NCBI GenBank assembly: GCA_030549775.1
Contig: CM060180.1
Location: 85,635,172-85,699,171, forward strand
DNA: 64,000 nt
Direction: 5' to 3'
DNA from: Tamarix chinensis
Taxonomy: Eukaryota; Streptophyta; Magnoliopsida; Caryophyllales; Tamaricaceae
Positions 24,529 to 36,271 of this stretch are shown one piece after another. The stretch's first letter is position 1, and each line of letters starts with the position of its first letter. The notes below the pieces were generated by a model. It was not told where the DNA came from. It saw nothing but the letters and a program-made list of their open reading frames with translations, and did not search any database. The translations under genes were made by a program, and so were the position numbers.

Positions 24529-27240
24529 AAGGCCATTATGACTAGGAATTAAAACATATAGCCATCATGACTAGGAATCTTACATATAGAACCTTAGCTC
24601 TACTATGCATGAATATCTTAGCTAAGGGGATAATAAAAGAATAACTTGTCCACCTCTTATCAATCTTCAATGACATTGTAATACCCCATTTTAAGGGTCT
24701 ATAATGTGTACTAAAATATGCTCTTGATGGGGATATAAGTGTGTATGATCTTGTTTTAGAGGTGTGTTTATGATTGGTGTGGTTTTAGTTGAGCTTGGTT
24801 TTTACTTTTAGAAGATAATTAGTTTTATCAAAAAAATAGTCGACTGATTAAAGGTATCGATTGACAAGTTTTTTCATTAAATTTAGGTTTTGAAACCCAA
24901 TGAAACAATTGACTAATTTGGGCTACCCATCAATTGATTCAAATGAACTAATTGTTCTTTAGACTAAAATTTCACTATGAATATTTCACCAAACCTTTTC
25001 TAGCATTGTGATTATATTTTGAGCAGTGTGTTTACAATTTTTACAAATTTTTGGAGCATTCCTAAACTGCTTTATTGATTTTCAACGGATTCACAAAGAC
25101 ATAATTCATGAGAAGTCACTTTCTTGACTTCATCTCAATTTTCTTCTTCTTCCTTATTTTCTCTCTTTAGTGTGAGATTCCTAAGCAGATTACTTGATCC
25201 TACAACCTCTGTAGATTACTGAAATTTGATTCCCTTCCCTTGTTATCATTATTCCTTTCTTGTGCTCAAGATTTCTAAGGCACATTACCTAGAACACTAG
25301 AGTTTTACCAATTGAGCTCAAAGGCAAAAATACCACCTTTGAACCTTTGAAACCTACACTTTGAATCTTGGATTTGGGCTAAGATTTGGAGTCTCAATCC
25401 TTTACCCTTCTTCTTTCAGCAAAAATGCTATATAATTTGAACCAAAAGGCTTCATTTTCTCCCTTCTTTCCTAACCTCTAAACTGCCATGTTTTACTTCA
25501 CACTTGCGTTGTCACATTTTCTCTCCTTGACTTTTGTTTCCAATCATCCTTTCTTATTCTAATCCTTCTTATATCTCTTTCTTGTTTTGATCTTAAGCAA
25601 GACAAGGTTTGATTTGATAAAGGATTGAGGGTTTAGCTTTCATCTCTAGTGTTCTATATTTTCTCCTTTGGAAAGTGGGCTTTTTGTGATTTCCTCTCTC
25701 CAATTTTAGTAAATATTCTTTGTGTGATTTAAAAGGATTTACCGAGTTTTAATCTATCTTTCTTGAAAGGTGTTTTAGTGTAGGAAAGAGGTTTATATTT
25801 ATAGAGACTTTTTCTCCTTTTAGTGTGTTACTCACCTCTTTTAAGCAAACCATTATCTTCCCTATTTTATAGAAAATGGTATGGGTAAGTAAAGATATAT
25901 GATTTGTTTCAGTAGAAAATATGGGTTCTAATGGTAAGAATGTGTAGAGCAATTAAATGTTGAAGTAAGGGAGGAGTTGGTAGCAAGCTTAACATGAAAC
26001 CTCATAAATACGGTTTTAGGTTTCATAATGACTATCATATTCTAAGGATCTCAGTTATGTTAGCATGTGTAATAAATATATAGATTATTTTCATAAAGGT
26101 CTAGAAAGAAAATAATGTGATGCGTGTTTTTTTTATATTTGTTATTAAGTTTATAAATTCCAAGCATGATTTATTGAGATTCCCGACATGATTTTGGTAT
26201 TTCACATGTCTATTCATGCATACTACTTGTTACAAACTTTAAATGACCTAATATTTATGTTTGGATTGATTAAGCAAATATTATGGAATTTAATTGTGTG
26301 TATGTGCATTTATTGGAGATTTTTTTACCCCAACCGATCGACTAGTCCTCAAGACTGATCGATTGGTGTGATAGACTTATAGACAAGTTAGCCTATGACT
26401 TTAGTGGTCTTGGTTTCTAGAACAGTCGACTAGCTGGGTCAATCAATCGATTGGTTGGTATATGACCCTAGTGGCCTTAGCCTTGAGTTAGATACATCGA
26501 TTGGTCTAACCAAACCAATCAACTAGTTCTTAGAATTGTCAACTGGTGAGGTTGACTGATCAACTTATTCACCACCACCGGAAAGGTTGGGAGCGCCCTG
26601 ACCAACCAATCTATATATATATATAAATGGAGTTATCTAGCAGACAATATACGGATAAATTTTCTCACCTAAACTATATCCATTATTACCAATCATAAAT
26701 TATTGCTAATTATTTTTATTGCTAACTAATAAGATGGAATAATTAATATAACTATTTATTAATATAATGGAACTATTCATCTCCTATGTGCATTAAATGT
26801 ATATACCTATTCATTTGCTGCACATATGTCAAACAATTAATTTTAATAAAGTATTAACTATATATTTTCTAATCAAATATTTTCTTAATTAATTATCAGA
26901 ACATATGCAGAAAACTATTCATTTCCTATGTATTAATTGAATTATCGGACTATTCATCTCTTGCATATTAATATATAAATAATTAATACACTAAAGTGCA
27001 TATTCGTTTGCTTCACATGCATATATCCATTAATACAATGCAACTATTTATCTCCTATGTGTAGTAAATGCATATAACTATTCATTTGTTGTACATATAT
27101 CGAACAACTAAATTTAATACAGTATTAATCAAATATTTTCTAATCAAATATTTTTTAATTAATTACCTGAACATATGCAGTAAATTTCCTGTGTATTAAT
27201 TGAATTGTCAAACTATTCATATCCTACATATTAATATATA

Positions 27241-28389
27241 ACTAATTGATAAAAATTTAATATACCAAATAAAGTGCATAAACCAGTCAGCCAATACATA
27301 TGTATTTGCGGCCATTAATACAATGCAATTAGCAAATACATATAACTAATTTTAATGAAATTTTTTTTTCTTTTTTTTAAGGTTAGATCAACATCAATCA
27401 AATATGATGATGATGATGATAATTGTTTATAATAATAATTTTATTATGTATTATTAATAATATGACTATTATTATTAATATAACTATAATAATTATAACT
27501 ATTAATATAATTAATACTAATGTAATTATTTATATAATTTTGATAATTACTATTATTATAATTTATAATGTAATAATGATAATTATTATTATGATAATAA
27601 TGAATATTAATATAATTGATTATTACTATCATGAATATTATCATGATTAATAATATAATTATTATTAAAAAACTAATAATAAAACGACAACATTGGTTAT
27701 TATATAAAAACAGAGTTGTTTGGCAGATAATATATAGACAAATTTTTCCGCCTAAATTATACCTATTGTTACTAATCATATATTATTGCTGCCATATATT
27801 ATTACTAATTAATAAGGTCAAATAAATGATGAAATATTCCTGTGTATTAATTGATTTATCAAACTATTCATCTCCTACACTGCATAACAACAAAATGATA
27901 TTCATCTCCTGTGTATTAATTGAGATATTCATCTATTGCACATATGTCGAACAACACATATTAATCAAAAAATTTCTTAATTAATTATCTAAAAATATGT
28001 AGCCAACTATTCATCTTCTGTATATTAATTGAGTTGTAAAAATACTAAATATATGAATGTAAGTATTAATCTACTGCACATATGTCGAACAATACATATT
28101 AATCAAGTATTTTCTTAATCTCATGCAAACAGTAAATTCATATGACTATTCATCTTTTGTCATTAATACAGCACAACTAATCATCTCCTACATGCAACAA
28201 ATGCATATAACTATTCATCTACTACACATATGTCGAACAATATATATTAATTAAGTAATTTATTAATTAATTACTTGAACATATACTGCCAACTAGTTAT
28301 CTCCTACATATTAATTAAATTGTTAAACTATTAATAATATATAAATAATTAATACACCACCCGTGCATTACACGGAAAAATATAACTAA
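27241..28389 (+). repeat. First of two tandem Helitron units, with its own 3' end
   Basis: ACTAATTGATAAAAATTTAA at 27241 begins a segment that recurs from 28386 (ACTAATTGATAAATAATTAA). Both continue with AAATAAAGTGCATAAACCAG, the GGTTAGATCAACATCAATC block and an AT-rich core. Unit 1 ends with CCGTGCATTACACGG (one stem mismatch), ten bases and CTAA, followed by T. Confidence 0.72.
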
Positions 28390-29672
28390 TTGATAAATAA
28401 TTAATACACCAAATAAAGTGCATAAACCAGTCGACCAACACATATGCATCTCCTGCCATTAATACAATGCAACTAGCAAATACATATAACTAATTTTAAT
28501 AAAGTATTATTTTTTTTTCTTTTTTTAGGTTAGATCAACATCAATCAAATATGATAACAACAACAACAACAACAACAACAACAATAATAATAATAATAAT
28601 TTTTTATAATAATAATTTTATTATGTATTATTAATAATATGACTATTATTATTAATAAAACTATAATAATTATAACTATTAATATAATTAATACTAATAT
28701 AATTATTTATATAAATTTGATAATTACTATTGTCATAATTTATAATATAATAATGATAATTATTATTATGATAATAATGAATTTTAATATATTTGATTAT
28801 CACTATTATGAATATTATCATGATTAATAATATAATTATTATTAAAAAAACTAATAATAGAACGACAACATTGGTTATTGGTTATTATATAAAAACAGAG
28901 TTGTTTGGCAACAAATTTTCCGCCTAAACTATATCTATTATTACTAATAATATATTATCACTATCATACATTATTACTAATTAATATGGTCAAATAACTG
29001 ATGAAATATTCCTGCGTATTGATTGATTTGTCAAACTATTCATCTCCTATGCTGCATAACAATAAAATGATATTCATCTCCCACGTATTAATTGAGATAT
29101 TTATCTATTGCACATATGTTGAACAACACATATTAATCAAGAATTTTTTTAATTAATTATCTAAAAATATGCAGCCAACTATTCATCTCCTGCATATTAA
29201 TTGAGTTGTAAAACTACTAAATATATGAATATAACTATTCATCTGCTACACATATGTCGAACAACACATATTAATCAAGCATTTTCTTAATTAATTACTT
29301 GAACACATACAACCAACTATTCATCTCCTGCATATTAATTGAATTGCCAAACTAATGAACATATGAATGCAACTATTCATCTCATGTGAACAATAAATTT
29401 ATATAACTATTCATCTTTGTCATTAATACAACACAACTATTCATCTTCTACATGCAACAAATACATATAACTATTCATCTACTGCACATATGTCAAATAA
29501 TACATATTAATCAAGCATTAATTAAGTATTTTATTAATTAATTACTTGAACATATACAACCAACTATTCATCTCCTACATATTAATTAAAATTTTAAACT
29601 ATTCATCTCTTATATAATAATAGATAAATAATCAATACACTATCCGTGCATTGCACGGGGAAATGTAACTAG
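28386..29672 (+). repeat. Second tandem Helitron unit
   Basis: It repeats unit 1 with an added AAC/AAT microsatellite (28556-28600) and ends with the perfect-stem hairpin and CTAG. The block CATTGGTTATTATATAAAAAC / AGAGTTGTTTGGC occurs in both units and resembles the outer 5' terminus. The low-complexity frames at 27423-27650 and 28639-28827 are AT-core readings, not genes. Confidence 0.7.
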
Positions 29673-32576
29673 TTGGTATATAAAACTGATCAGTTGGTTA
29701 GCATAACCTATCAACTGGTTTTAGAAATCTATTGACTGGTCAGGGTTAATTTTTCCTTTTTTTTTCCTATTTCTTCTAAATGTGATATTTTGAGTTTTAT
29801 CATCCTTGGATAATGACCTAAGTTGCTAGTAGATATGAATTTACAAGGATTAATGAAGTTTAGATAAGAAGTTAAAGTTAGTAAAGAGAAATTTTATCAT
29901 AGTTGTCCAATGACCTTAATTTAGGAATTGGTCATTTCTATTAAAAATAATGTGAGTAGATGATTAGATGGATAAAAATGGACTCTTCCTATTGTTAATA
30001 TTTATGTAATGAATCAAAATTATGGATAATATACCTCTATTAACTTATATCATGGACTTAAAATGTAAAACCTTGTAAGTTAAATGACTTAGCAATAATA
30101 GAAGAAAATAGCATGAACATATATGGTTGGCTTAAGTTGACCTTATCTATAAATAGTGACAGTCACTTAGCTATTGAAATAAATGGATAAAAAATTATGA
30201 GTTGAGGTTGGATTCTATTTTATCTATAATCAGTCCTTCATTTTTAGCCTTAGGGATTAAATTGGAACATCCTTTAATGAGTGATAAGACTATGGTTAAG
30301 AAATGAACTGTGGCTTTAACCTTACCCCTAGGCTTTGACCTAGATTTGAATTGTGAATAAAATGGAATAAATGGAAATCAAAGTTTTCTTGTAAATTTAT
30401 GGATGATACTAACATTATAATTCCAAACCTTAGCATAATTGCTCATGTAATGGAATAATCACTTGAAGATACCCTAAATAGGAACACTTGTTGATGTGAG
30501 AACCTTATATGGGTGCATTGCATTGAAATGGATTGTTACTTGGTATGATATTGTTTGTGGGCCTTTATATCATATGAAATCCTGATCCTATAAGATATTA
30601 ACCACTTAAAGTGGAATGAGCATCATGATAGGTCTGGGTTATTCAATCCTCAATTAGCTATTGGGGGCTAGTCTGCCTTTAGGTGTTTTATCTTTGGGAG
30701 TCTTTAGGTGGGACCCTATATGATCCCAAGATCCTTATTAATATTGATGTATTTTTTACTCTAAAAACTAATGATGTACAAGAGGGTATCAATACTAAAT
30801 AGTTTGGTTACCAAAAGATGGTTATTTAGCATGAACTAGGACTTATGCCTACTAGGTTACTTTAGCTCGAGCTAGGACTTATGTCCACCAAGTTACTTAG
30901 GCATGAGTAGGGAATTTATTTCCATTTATTTGGTTTGACTTCCATGGTATAAAGATATAATAGGGAATAATCTCACTTATTTATCAATCGAAATAATTCT
31001 ATGATCACCTATTACTCAATAATTTCATAAAGGATTTCTATATCCACCTAGCACAAAATAATAACCAGAATGAAACCCAATAAGCATTAATTAGCATTAT
31101 CTTATTTATGATTGATCTTGATATTTTTATTTTATTATATGAGACTTGTTTTACTTTATAAGTACTTAAAGAGCTCACGCCTCACTTAAGAATGAATATG
31201 TTGTGTAACTCACATTTACCTTCCTTAGGCTCTCTTTCAATCATATATTTCCCTTGAATGTCCTGTTATGGTGCGCTTTTGTGTTTCTGACATGTTGCCA
31301 TGAATTATTATATGATCTTTTACTATCATAATCATGCTTCACCTATTTTAAAATCTATTATTGGAAAGACGTATATGTAATTTTGATTTTACATTACACT
31401 CTAAGTTATACTCCAAACATTATTGTATGGATAGTCTAAGTAACCTACATTCCTTAAGAAGGCGGTATGTATGTTATAATTTGTATACCCTTGTATTCTA
31501 GTATGATTATGATTAAGCATGTTTCCATGGATCTAAATATGTCTTTTATGACCTATGTGATTGTACGTGAATGACATAGTAGGAAAATCACATGTGCATT
31601 TGGGAGGCCATGCCATGAGCATGTGTTGTGGGTCTTACTTGTACTATGATATGAATCATAGTGGTAAATTGGTTTTCTTGGTGTGTATTCACACTGATGG
31701 GGTTGTTGCAATCCCTTGCTCAATCCCACGAATAGGAGGTTCGTTGTAGGTTTTCTCAGGATGACCAGTGAGTGATCCATCCTCCTCTCAATATAATTGG
31801 CTTGTTGAGCGTAGGAATTCATGAAGACTTTTCTCTACGTTACTTGAGTGATCAAGGTGTGTCTCATTTGAAATTTATATAACCTAGTTAGCATCTTTTT
31901 CTGATATATCTTGATATGAATCTCCAAAATTTATATTTAATTAATTATGTTAATTGTTATAAATCACTTTGTGCTTATAATTGTTTTTCTTATTGTGTGC
32001 TTGATTAGGAACATTAATGCAGAACTTGGGGAATGGACTTAAAGATTGCTATAGCTATTGAGGAATTGTTGCAGAAATTGTTATTTTTAAGATTAGAACA
32101 TCCCATATGATGCATTCGCCTACAAAATTGGCTAATGGGGATTAAGTTGGCTGTATGACCCACCACCCGACCCATGATTAACTGGGTTAGTTAGACTGTG
32201 GGTTATTCATCCCTTGGTAAACATGATTAGCTAAATTAATTTCTAGCTGATGGGAATTATTTGTATCATTTTTTCCTTGTATTATTAAGGCATGTAATTT
32301 TGTATTTTGGGCTGTTATTGTTTGATCCAACCATCGATCCATTGCTGTTGTACCGGCTGATTCTTGGGCTGGAATATTGGGCTAAGTTGTGTATGCTGAT
32401 TGAGAGGCCTGTGATATGTATTTTTGTACGCTCCCTTTTGTATTTTGTACACCATATAAATATGGCCTCCACCGTATCTCCCGAGACACTTTTTGGTCGA
32501 ATGAAATATTGAGTCTAGAATTTTCCCTGTCTCCGCCAAAGTTTTTCAGTAGTGAAAAATGGGGGTGCTATAGCCA

Positions 32577-32588
32577 TGGTATCTTAGA
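32577..32588 (+). promoter_or_regulatory. Decayed tRNA-Met primer-binding site
   Basis: TGGTATCTTAGA follows the LTR end at 32572 at the expected spacing. The standard motif is TGGTATCAGAGC. Confidence 0.55.
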
Positions 32589-34992
32589 CATTCAATGCCC
32601 ACCACCACCAGTGGTATTTTGCCATGGTGGTCTCACCAAAGGTAACTTAATCATTAATTATACATAGACTAGAAAAGGCATCAAGCTATCATACATTTAG
32701 CAACCGCTTCAATTTTATGAGAATAAGGAACAAAAGTCCATGATACTTCTATTTGTTTTCAGAGATAACACATAACCTCTATTTATTTTAATAGATAACA
32801 GTAACCTCTGCTAGTTTTAAAGGATAACATATAACCTATATCTATTTTAAAGGATAACATGTACCATTTGAAAGTTTTAAAGGATAATTTTAACATCTAA
32901 CATCATAGAGATAGTCATTAACATACATAAGTGTTGGTGATTAACATCAAAACTCAAAGAACATTCACAAAATTTTTTAACACACTGGAAACCTTTTATG
33001 CAAAAGATCACTATAGATCATAAGAGCCATCAAAACTCTTTATAAAAATATCCAAAAACAAAGGCCATTGGCCCCAATAAATAATTTAAAAAAAAAAGTG
33101 GTGCACATCTTACCAAATAATAATCAAACTTTATCAACAAGGACCCAAAGTCCAACATTTATTGTTATTCATATATTTAATCATTCTATGAATAAAACAC
33201 ACTTAAAGGACTTGAAACTTGATCCATAGGTTCAAATAACTCCAAGAAACCACAAAAATGCTAAAATCAACTTTTTATTGTTATGAAAAAATTAGCAAAA
33301 ACTATAGATAAATTTATCTTAGTTAAGTAAAAAAAAAGATCCCTAATAAATTTGAAAAAATTTAATATTCATAAAAAATACTATTCACTATCCAACAAAA
33401 ATAAAGTTTTACATTGAGAAGCTTAAAAAAACAAAAAATATTTTATAGCCAAAAATTAATATTTATCATGATTTACTATTTAAAAGAGTAAAATGGTCAA
33501 ATGACAAAGGTTGAGGTCATCATTTGACTCTAAAAGTCCACTATAGCTTTTTACATATATTTTAGTCATATTTCAGCTACTTATCTCTAAAAATACAATT
33601 ATTAAAAATGTAAATCTTACTTAGGCTAATTAGAGTGCCATTAAACAAGAATAGTTTGAATGTTGCAAATAACACGAAAGATGAATTCTAAACCTTCAAT
33701 AATTTCAACCATAAATTAAAGCATCCAAATATACTCCAATCAAAGCATGTTATATATGAAAAATCATTATAAACGGCTACCTATAATATGGTATAATCAA
33801 TTTCAAGAAAGGTACAGAGAATCAGTAACAAGTAAATCATACAAATCTTTCATGCAAAATAAACTATGCTTATAAGCATCCAATTATAACAAGTTATATG
33901 TCAAAGTTACTATAAAAAACTTACCAATTGTAACACAAAACCATGAAAATATTAGCAAAAATAAAGAAACAAAAAATAAATCAAAGCATATAGAATAAAA
34001 GAGGATAAAGAGGAGAACATATCCTTTAGTTATTAAAGAAAAACTAAGCTCATACGTGGTGGAAAAATGGAAAGGAAACCACGAAATTGAAGAGGAGAAA
34101 GCTACCATTAAATGAAGAGAAAAGAAGAGGCGAAAAAGGAAGAAAAATTATGAAGATTGGTGGTGTGAATGGTGGTGCCAAGGTGGCAATGGTGGTGCTT
34201 GGTTTCATGGTTTGGCATCCAAGGAGAGAAGATAAAGTTGAATATTATGAATTATCACGTGAATAAGAGAAAGTATTAGGCTAGGATAAGTTTAGGGGTT
34301 TCTTGGTAAAATAGAAAAGGTATTAAGATTAAACATATTTTTTGCAAGAAAAGATATTTGTGTTTTTGTGGCTGGTATTCTCGATAGCCTAGGGCTAATG
34401 ATAGCCCTTAATTTGGCTTAGTTTTACACATGGAAGGTTGAGATTGAGTTTCATAAATTTTAAGTTAAGGTTGAAGAAGAAAAATTAAATTTAACGATGT
34501 ATACATATCTAAAAATATTTTAAGTCCAAAAATTATAAAAATAATTAATAATATTTTTTTAAAATCATGTTAGGCTCAAAAACACTAAATTGTTATGATA
34601 CCTAAAGTTTAATAAATTTTGGATAGCTAAAAGGGTTATTTAAGGGCTTAAAATTCTAAAATATAGCTAATACTACATGAATAGAACTTTTTCTAGATAT
34701 CTCTTAATAAAAGTTTTAAAACACCATAAGAGACTTAGAATAATCCAAGGGTTTCAAAAATGAAAGAATTAGAATAATCTAGAATATGCTTAACAACCAA
34801 AAGTGCTCAAAAAGCCTTGTAGAAATGAACTTGTGTGAAAAAGGTTATAAAATGGAAACGAAATGTTTCAAAAAAGAATCAACGTTTCCAATTTTATAAA
34901 AGATATAATAAAATATTTTAAAAATATATAATTTTATTTTTAAATGCAAAAGATCTTGAATAAGCTTGAGCTTTGAGAAATGGGGTCTTATA
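32589..34992 (-). repeat. Fragment of a large gypsy LTR, reverse orientation
   Basis: From 32625 it parallels 18555 onward (GTCTCACCAAAGGTAACTTAATC versus GTCTCACAAAATGTAACCTAATC, then TCAAAACTCTTTATAAAAATATCC versus TCAAAACTCTTTAGGAAAATATCC). A purine-rich block lies at 34090-34140, and it ends ATGGGGTCTTATAC at 34992, an LTR terminus read in reverse. It abuts the PBS of the forward LTR on its left. Confidence 0.58.
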
Positions 34993-35520
34993 CTTTAGTA
35001 TCAATACCCCTATTACATCATCAGTATCTAGAGTCAAAAAGACACCAGGATCAACTATGATCCCGCCTACAGGAAAATATCATAAATGCCAAAAGGCACA
35101 CTAACCTTTAGTAGTTAATTGATCTTCCACTTTAAGGAATTACGAAACCATATGCCAAACAAGGCACATATAGCATACCAGTCCAACTATAACCACATCA
35201 TTGTTCCAAGTTATCTATCATAACCCATCAAAGGTACTTAGTAATGATATCATCAATACCTGACTAATTTAATCCATCAATTGAGTCAATTAATTTAGGC
35301 TAAATAGAGGATTTCCATCATCTTATAATTATATCATTTTATTACATAATATCAAGTCCTAAACTCTTATAATGTCAAAAAAGTGGCAATGAAAGCATTA
35401 TGGCCAAAAATAATTAATCAATTTTATAAACCATTCAACTGATTTGGCAAAACCAAATCTTAGTAACCCTATCACACTTTTTGATTGATTTTGACTAATT
35501 GATCAACTATTCTAGAAAAT
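34993..35520. repeat. LTR-derived sequence left of the Cassandra element
   Basis: Palindromic motifs (35400-35520) and CACTTT...GGAATTA-type tandem blocks resemble the large LTR interior in reverse orientation. It continues to the right of the Cassandra insertion at 36272-36370. Confidence 0.4.
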
Positions 35521-35670
35521 TGTAACACTCCAAGTCAATACGACCACGTGGGGGCTACCTTGAAGTGATTTCGGATTGATTGGTTGGCCCCATAAATCAA
35601 CATGAGTCATTTCAGTGCACTTTGTCCTCACTCGAGCATTTGCCAAGAAATTTTTAGAAAATTTCTTAAA

Positions 35671-35730
35671 CTTCCTAGGAGGGTCACCCATCCTAAAATT
35701 GCTCTACAGCTAGCACGCTTAACTATAGAA
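35671..35730 (-). promoter_or_regulatory. 5S rRNA-like Pol III promoter segment in the left Cassandra LTR
   Basis: On the minus strand, GTTAAGCGTGCT (A-box part of 5S) is followed after about 20 bases by AGGATGGGTGACC (C-box part) and CTCCTAGGAAGT, in the same order and nearly the same spacing as in plant 5S rRNA. The full 5S gene is not present. Confidence 0.88.
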
Positions 35731-36117
35731 TTCTTAGGATGGAATCACCAAAAGGATGGTATACCATATAAGTAGCCAAATCAATCCTTACAACACTCCG
35801 CTCAATTTGGGGTATTACATTCACCCCCACTCAAAGAACGCAATGTCCTTGTTGCACCTCAACCATTAAATGTCTTAATACAGTTTATCTCAAGAATCAT
35901 CCCACTAGGTGGCTGACTGACTCATTTAAGTTCACCTCACAGTCACGGTTTCACTTTGATACCATTTGTAACACCCCTAGTCGATACGACCATGCGGGGG
36001 CTACCTTAAAGCACTTTTGGATTGATTGGCTAGCCCTACAAATCAACACGAGTCCTTTCAGCGCACTTTGTCCTCACTCACGCACTTCCTGAGAAATTTT
36101 TAAAAAAATTTCGAAAC

Positions 36118-36178
36118 TTTCCAAGAGGGTCACCCATCCTAAAATTGCTCCATGGCCAGCACGCTTAACTATAGAGTT
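36118..36178 (-). promoter_or_regulatory. 5S rRNA-like Pol III promoter segment in the right Cassandra LTR
   Basis: It is the same 5S-like segment as in the left LTR (GTTAAGCGTGCT, AGGATGGGTGACC). Because the element points to the minus strand, this is the 5' LTR copy, the one that would drive transcription of the element. Confidence 0.87.
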
Positions 36179-36271
36179 CTTAGGATGGAATCACCAAAAG
36201 GATGGTATACCATATTCATATAAGTAGCCAAATCAATCTTTATAATACTTTGCTCAATTTGGGGTATTACA

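Larger units (their letters stand above)
20032..24676 (-). repeat. Large LTR fragment, reverse orientation, split by a copia element
   Basis: It begins TGTAACACCCCC at 20032. The inner part carries a tandem motif CTAGGAATCTCAATACATAT / AGCCAGCATGG at 21065-21160 that resumes after the copia insertion as ACATATAGCCATCATGACT (24548-24566). It stops where a new TGTAATACCCC terminus starts at 24677. It shares long stretches with 17451-19308, 32589-34992 and 54706-55470. Confidence 0.62.
26610..29672 (+). mobile_element. Non-autonomous Helitron with internal tandem duplication
   Basis: The 5' end is TCTATATATATATAAATGG preceded by A (26609). The 3' end is the hairpin CCGTGCATTGCACGG (29644-29658), ten bases, CTAG (29669-29672), then T. 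This matches the Helitron rules: 5' TC, 3' CTRR, hairpin about 10 nt before the end, insertion between A and T, no target duplication. No Rep/helicase frame is present. Removing it rejoins ACCAA and TTGGT in the host LTR. Inside are a second hairpin plus CTAA end at 28361-28389, two AT-rich cores (27400-27700, 28600-28860) and repeated CTATTCATCTCCTGCATATT-like units. Confidence 0.78.
24677..32572 (+). repeat. Giant gypsy LTR (about 4.8 kb without its Helitron insertion)
   Basis: It begins TGTAATACCCC at 24677 and ends GGGGGTGCTATA at 32572, followed after four bases by a decayed tRNA-Met PBS. Removing the Helitron at 26610-29672 leaves about 4.83 kb, close to the 4.63 kb LTR at 45592-50221. 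It contains palindromic-motif stretches (24835-24960, 26330-26600, 29675-29745), a 40 bp duplicated unit (30830-30915) and, near the 3' end, a TATAAATATGG at 32455. No coding internal region follows, so it is a 5' LTR cut off from its element. Confidence 0.68.
35521..36271 (-). mobile_element. Cassandra-type TRIM retrotransposon
   Basis: Two LTRs, 35521-35819 (299 bp) and 35967-36271 (305 bp), both TGTAACA...GGGGTATTACA, flank only about 147 bp of internal DNA. On the minus strand the PBS TGGTATCAAAGTGA (35951-35964) adjoins the right LTR and a purine tract GAGTGGGGGTGAA (35821-35833) adjoins the left one, which fixes the orientation. Each LTR carries a segment similar to plant 5S rRNA. There is no coding capacity, as expected for TRIMs that depend on other elements' proteins. 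The flanking five bases (AAAAT and AAACA) do not make a clean target duplication. Confidence 0.9.

Noticed and set aside
25280..25320. Possible tRNA-derived SINE or tRNA gene on the minus strand (TGAGCTCAATTGGTAAAA resembles an A box)
   Set aside because: No convincing B box, acceptor stem or poly-A/T tail follows, and the place is inside a large LTR.
27423..27779. Isoleucine/asparagine-rich frames on both strands
   Set aside because: Readings of an AT-rich trinucleotide-like core that is duplicated at 28621-28827 inside a Helitron.
35671..35730. Possible 5S rRNA gene or pseudogene
   Set aside because: Only the internal promoter-like part is present, it occurs twice within matching LTRs, and PBS and PPT are in place, so it is a Cassandra TRIM feature.
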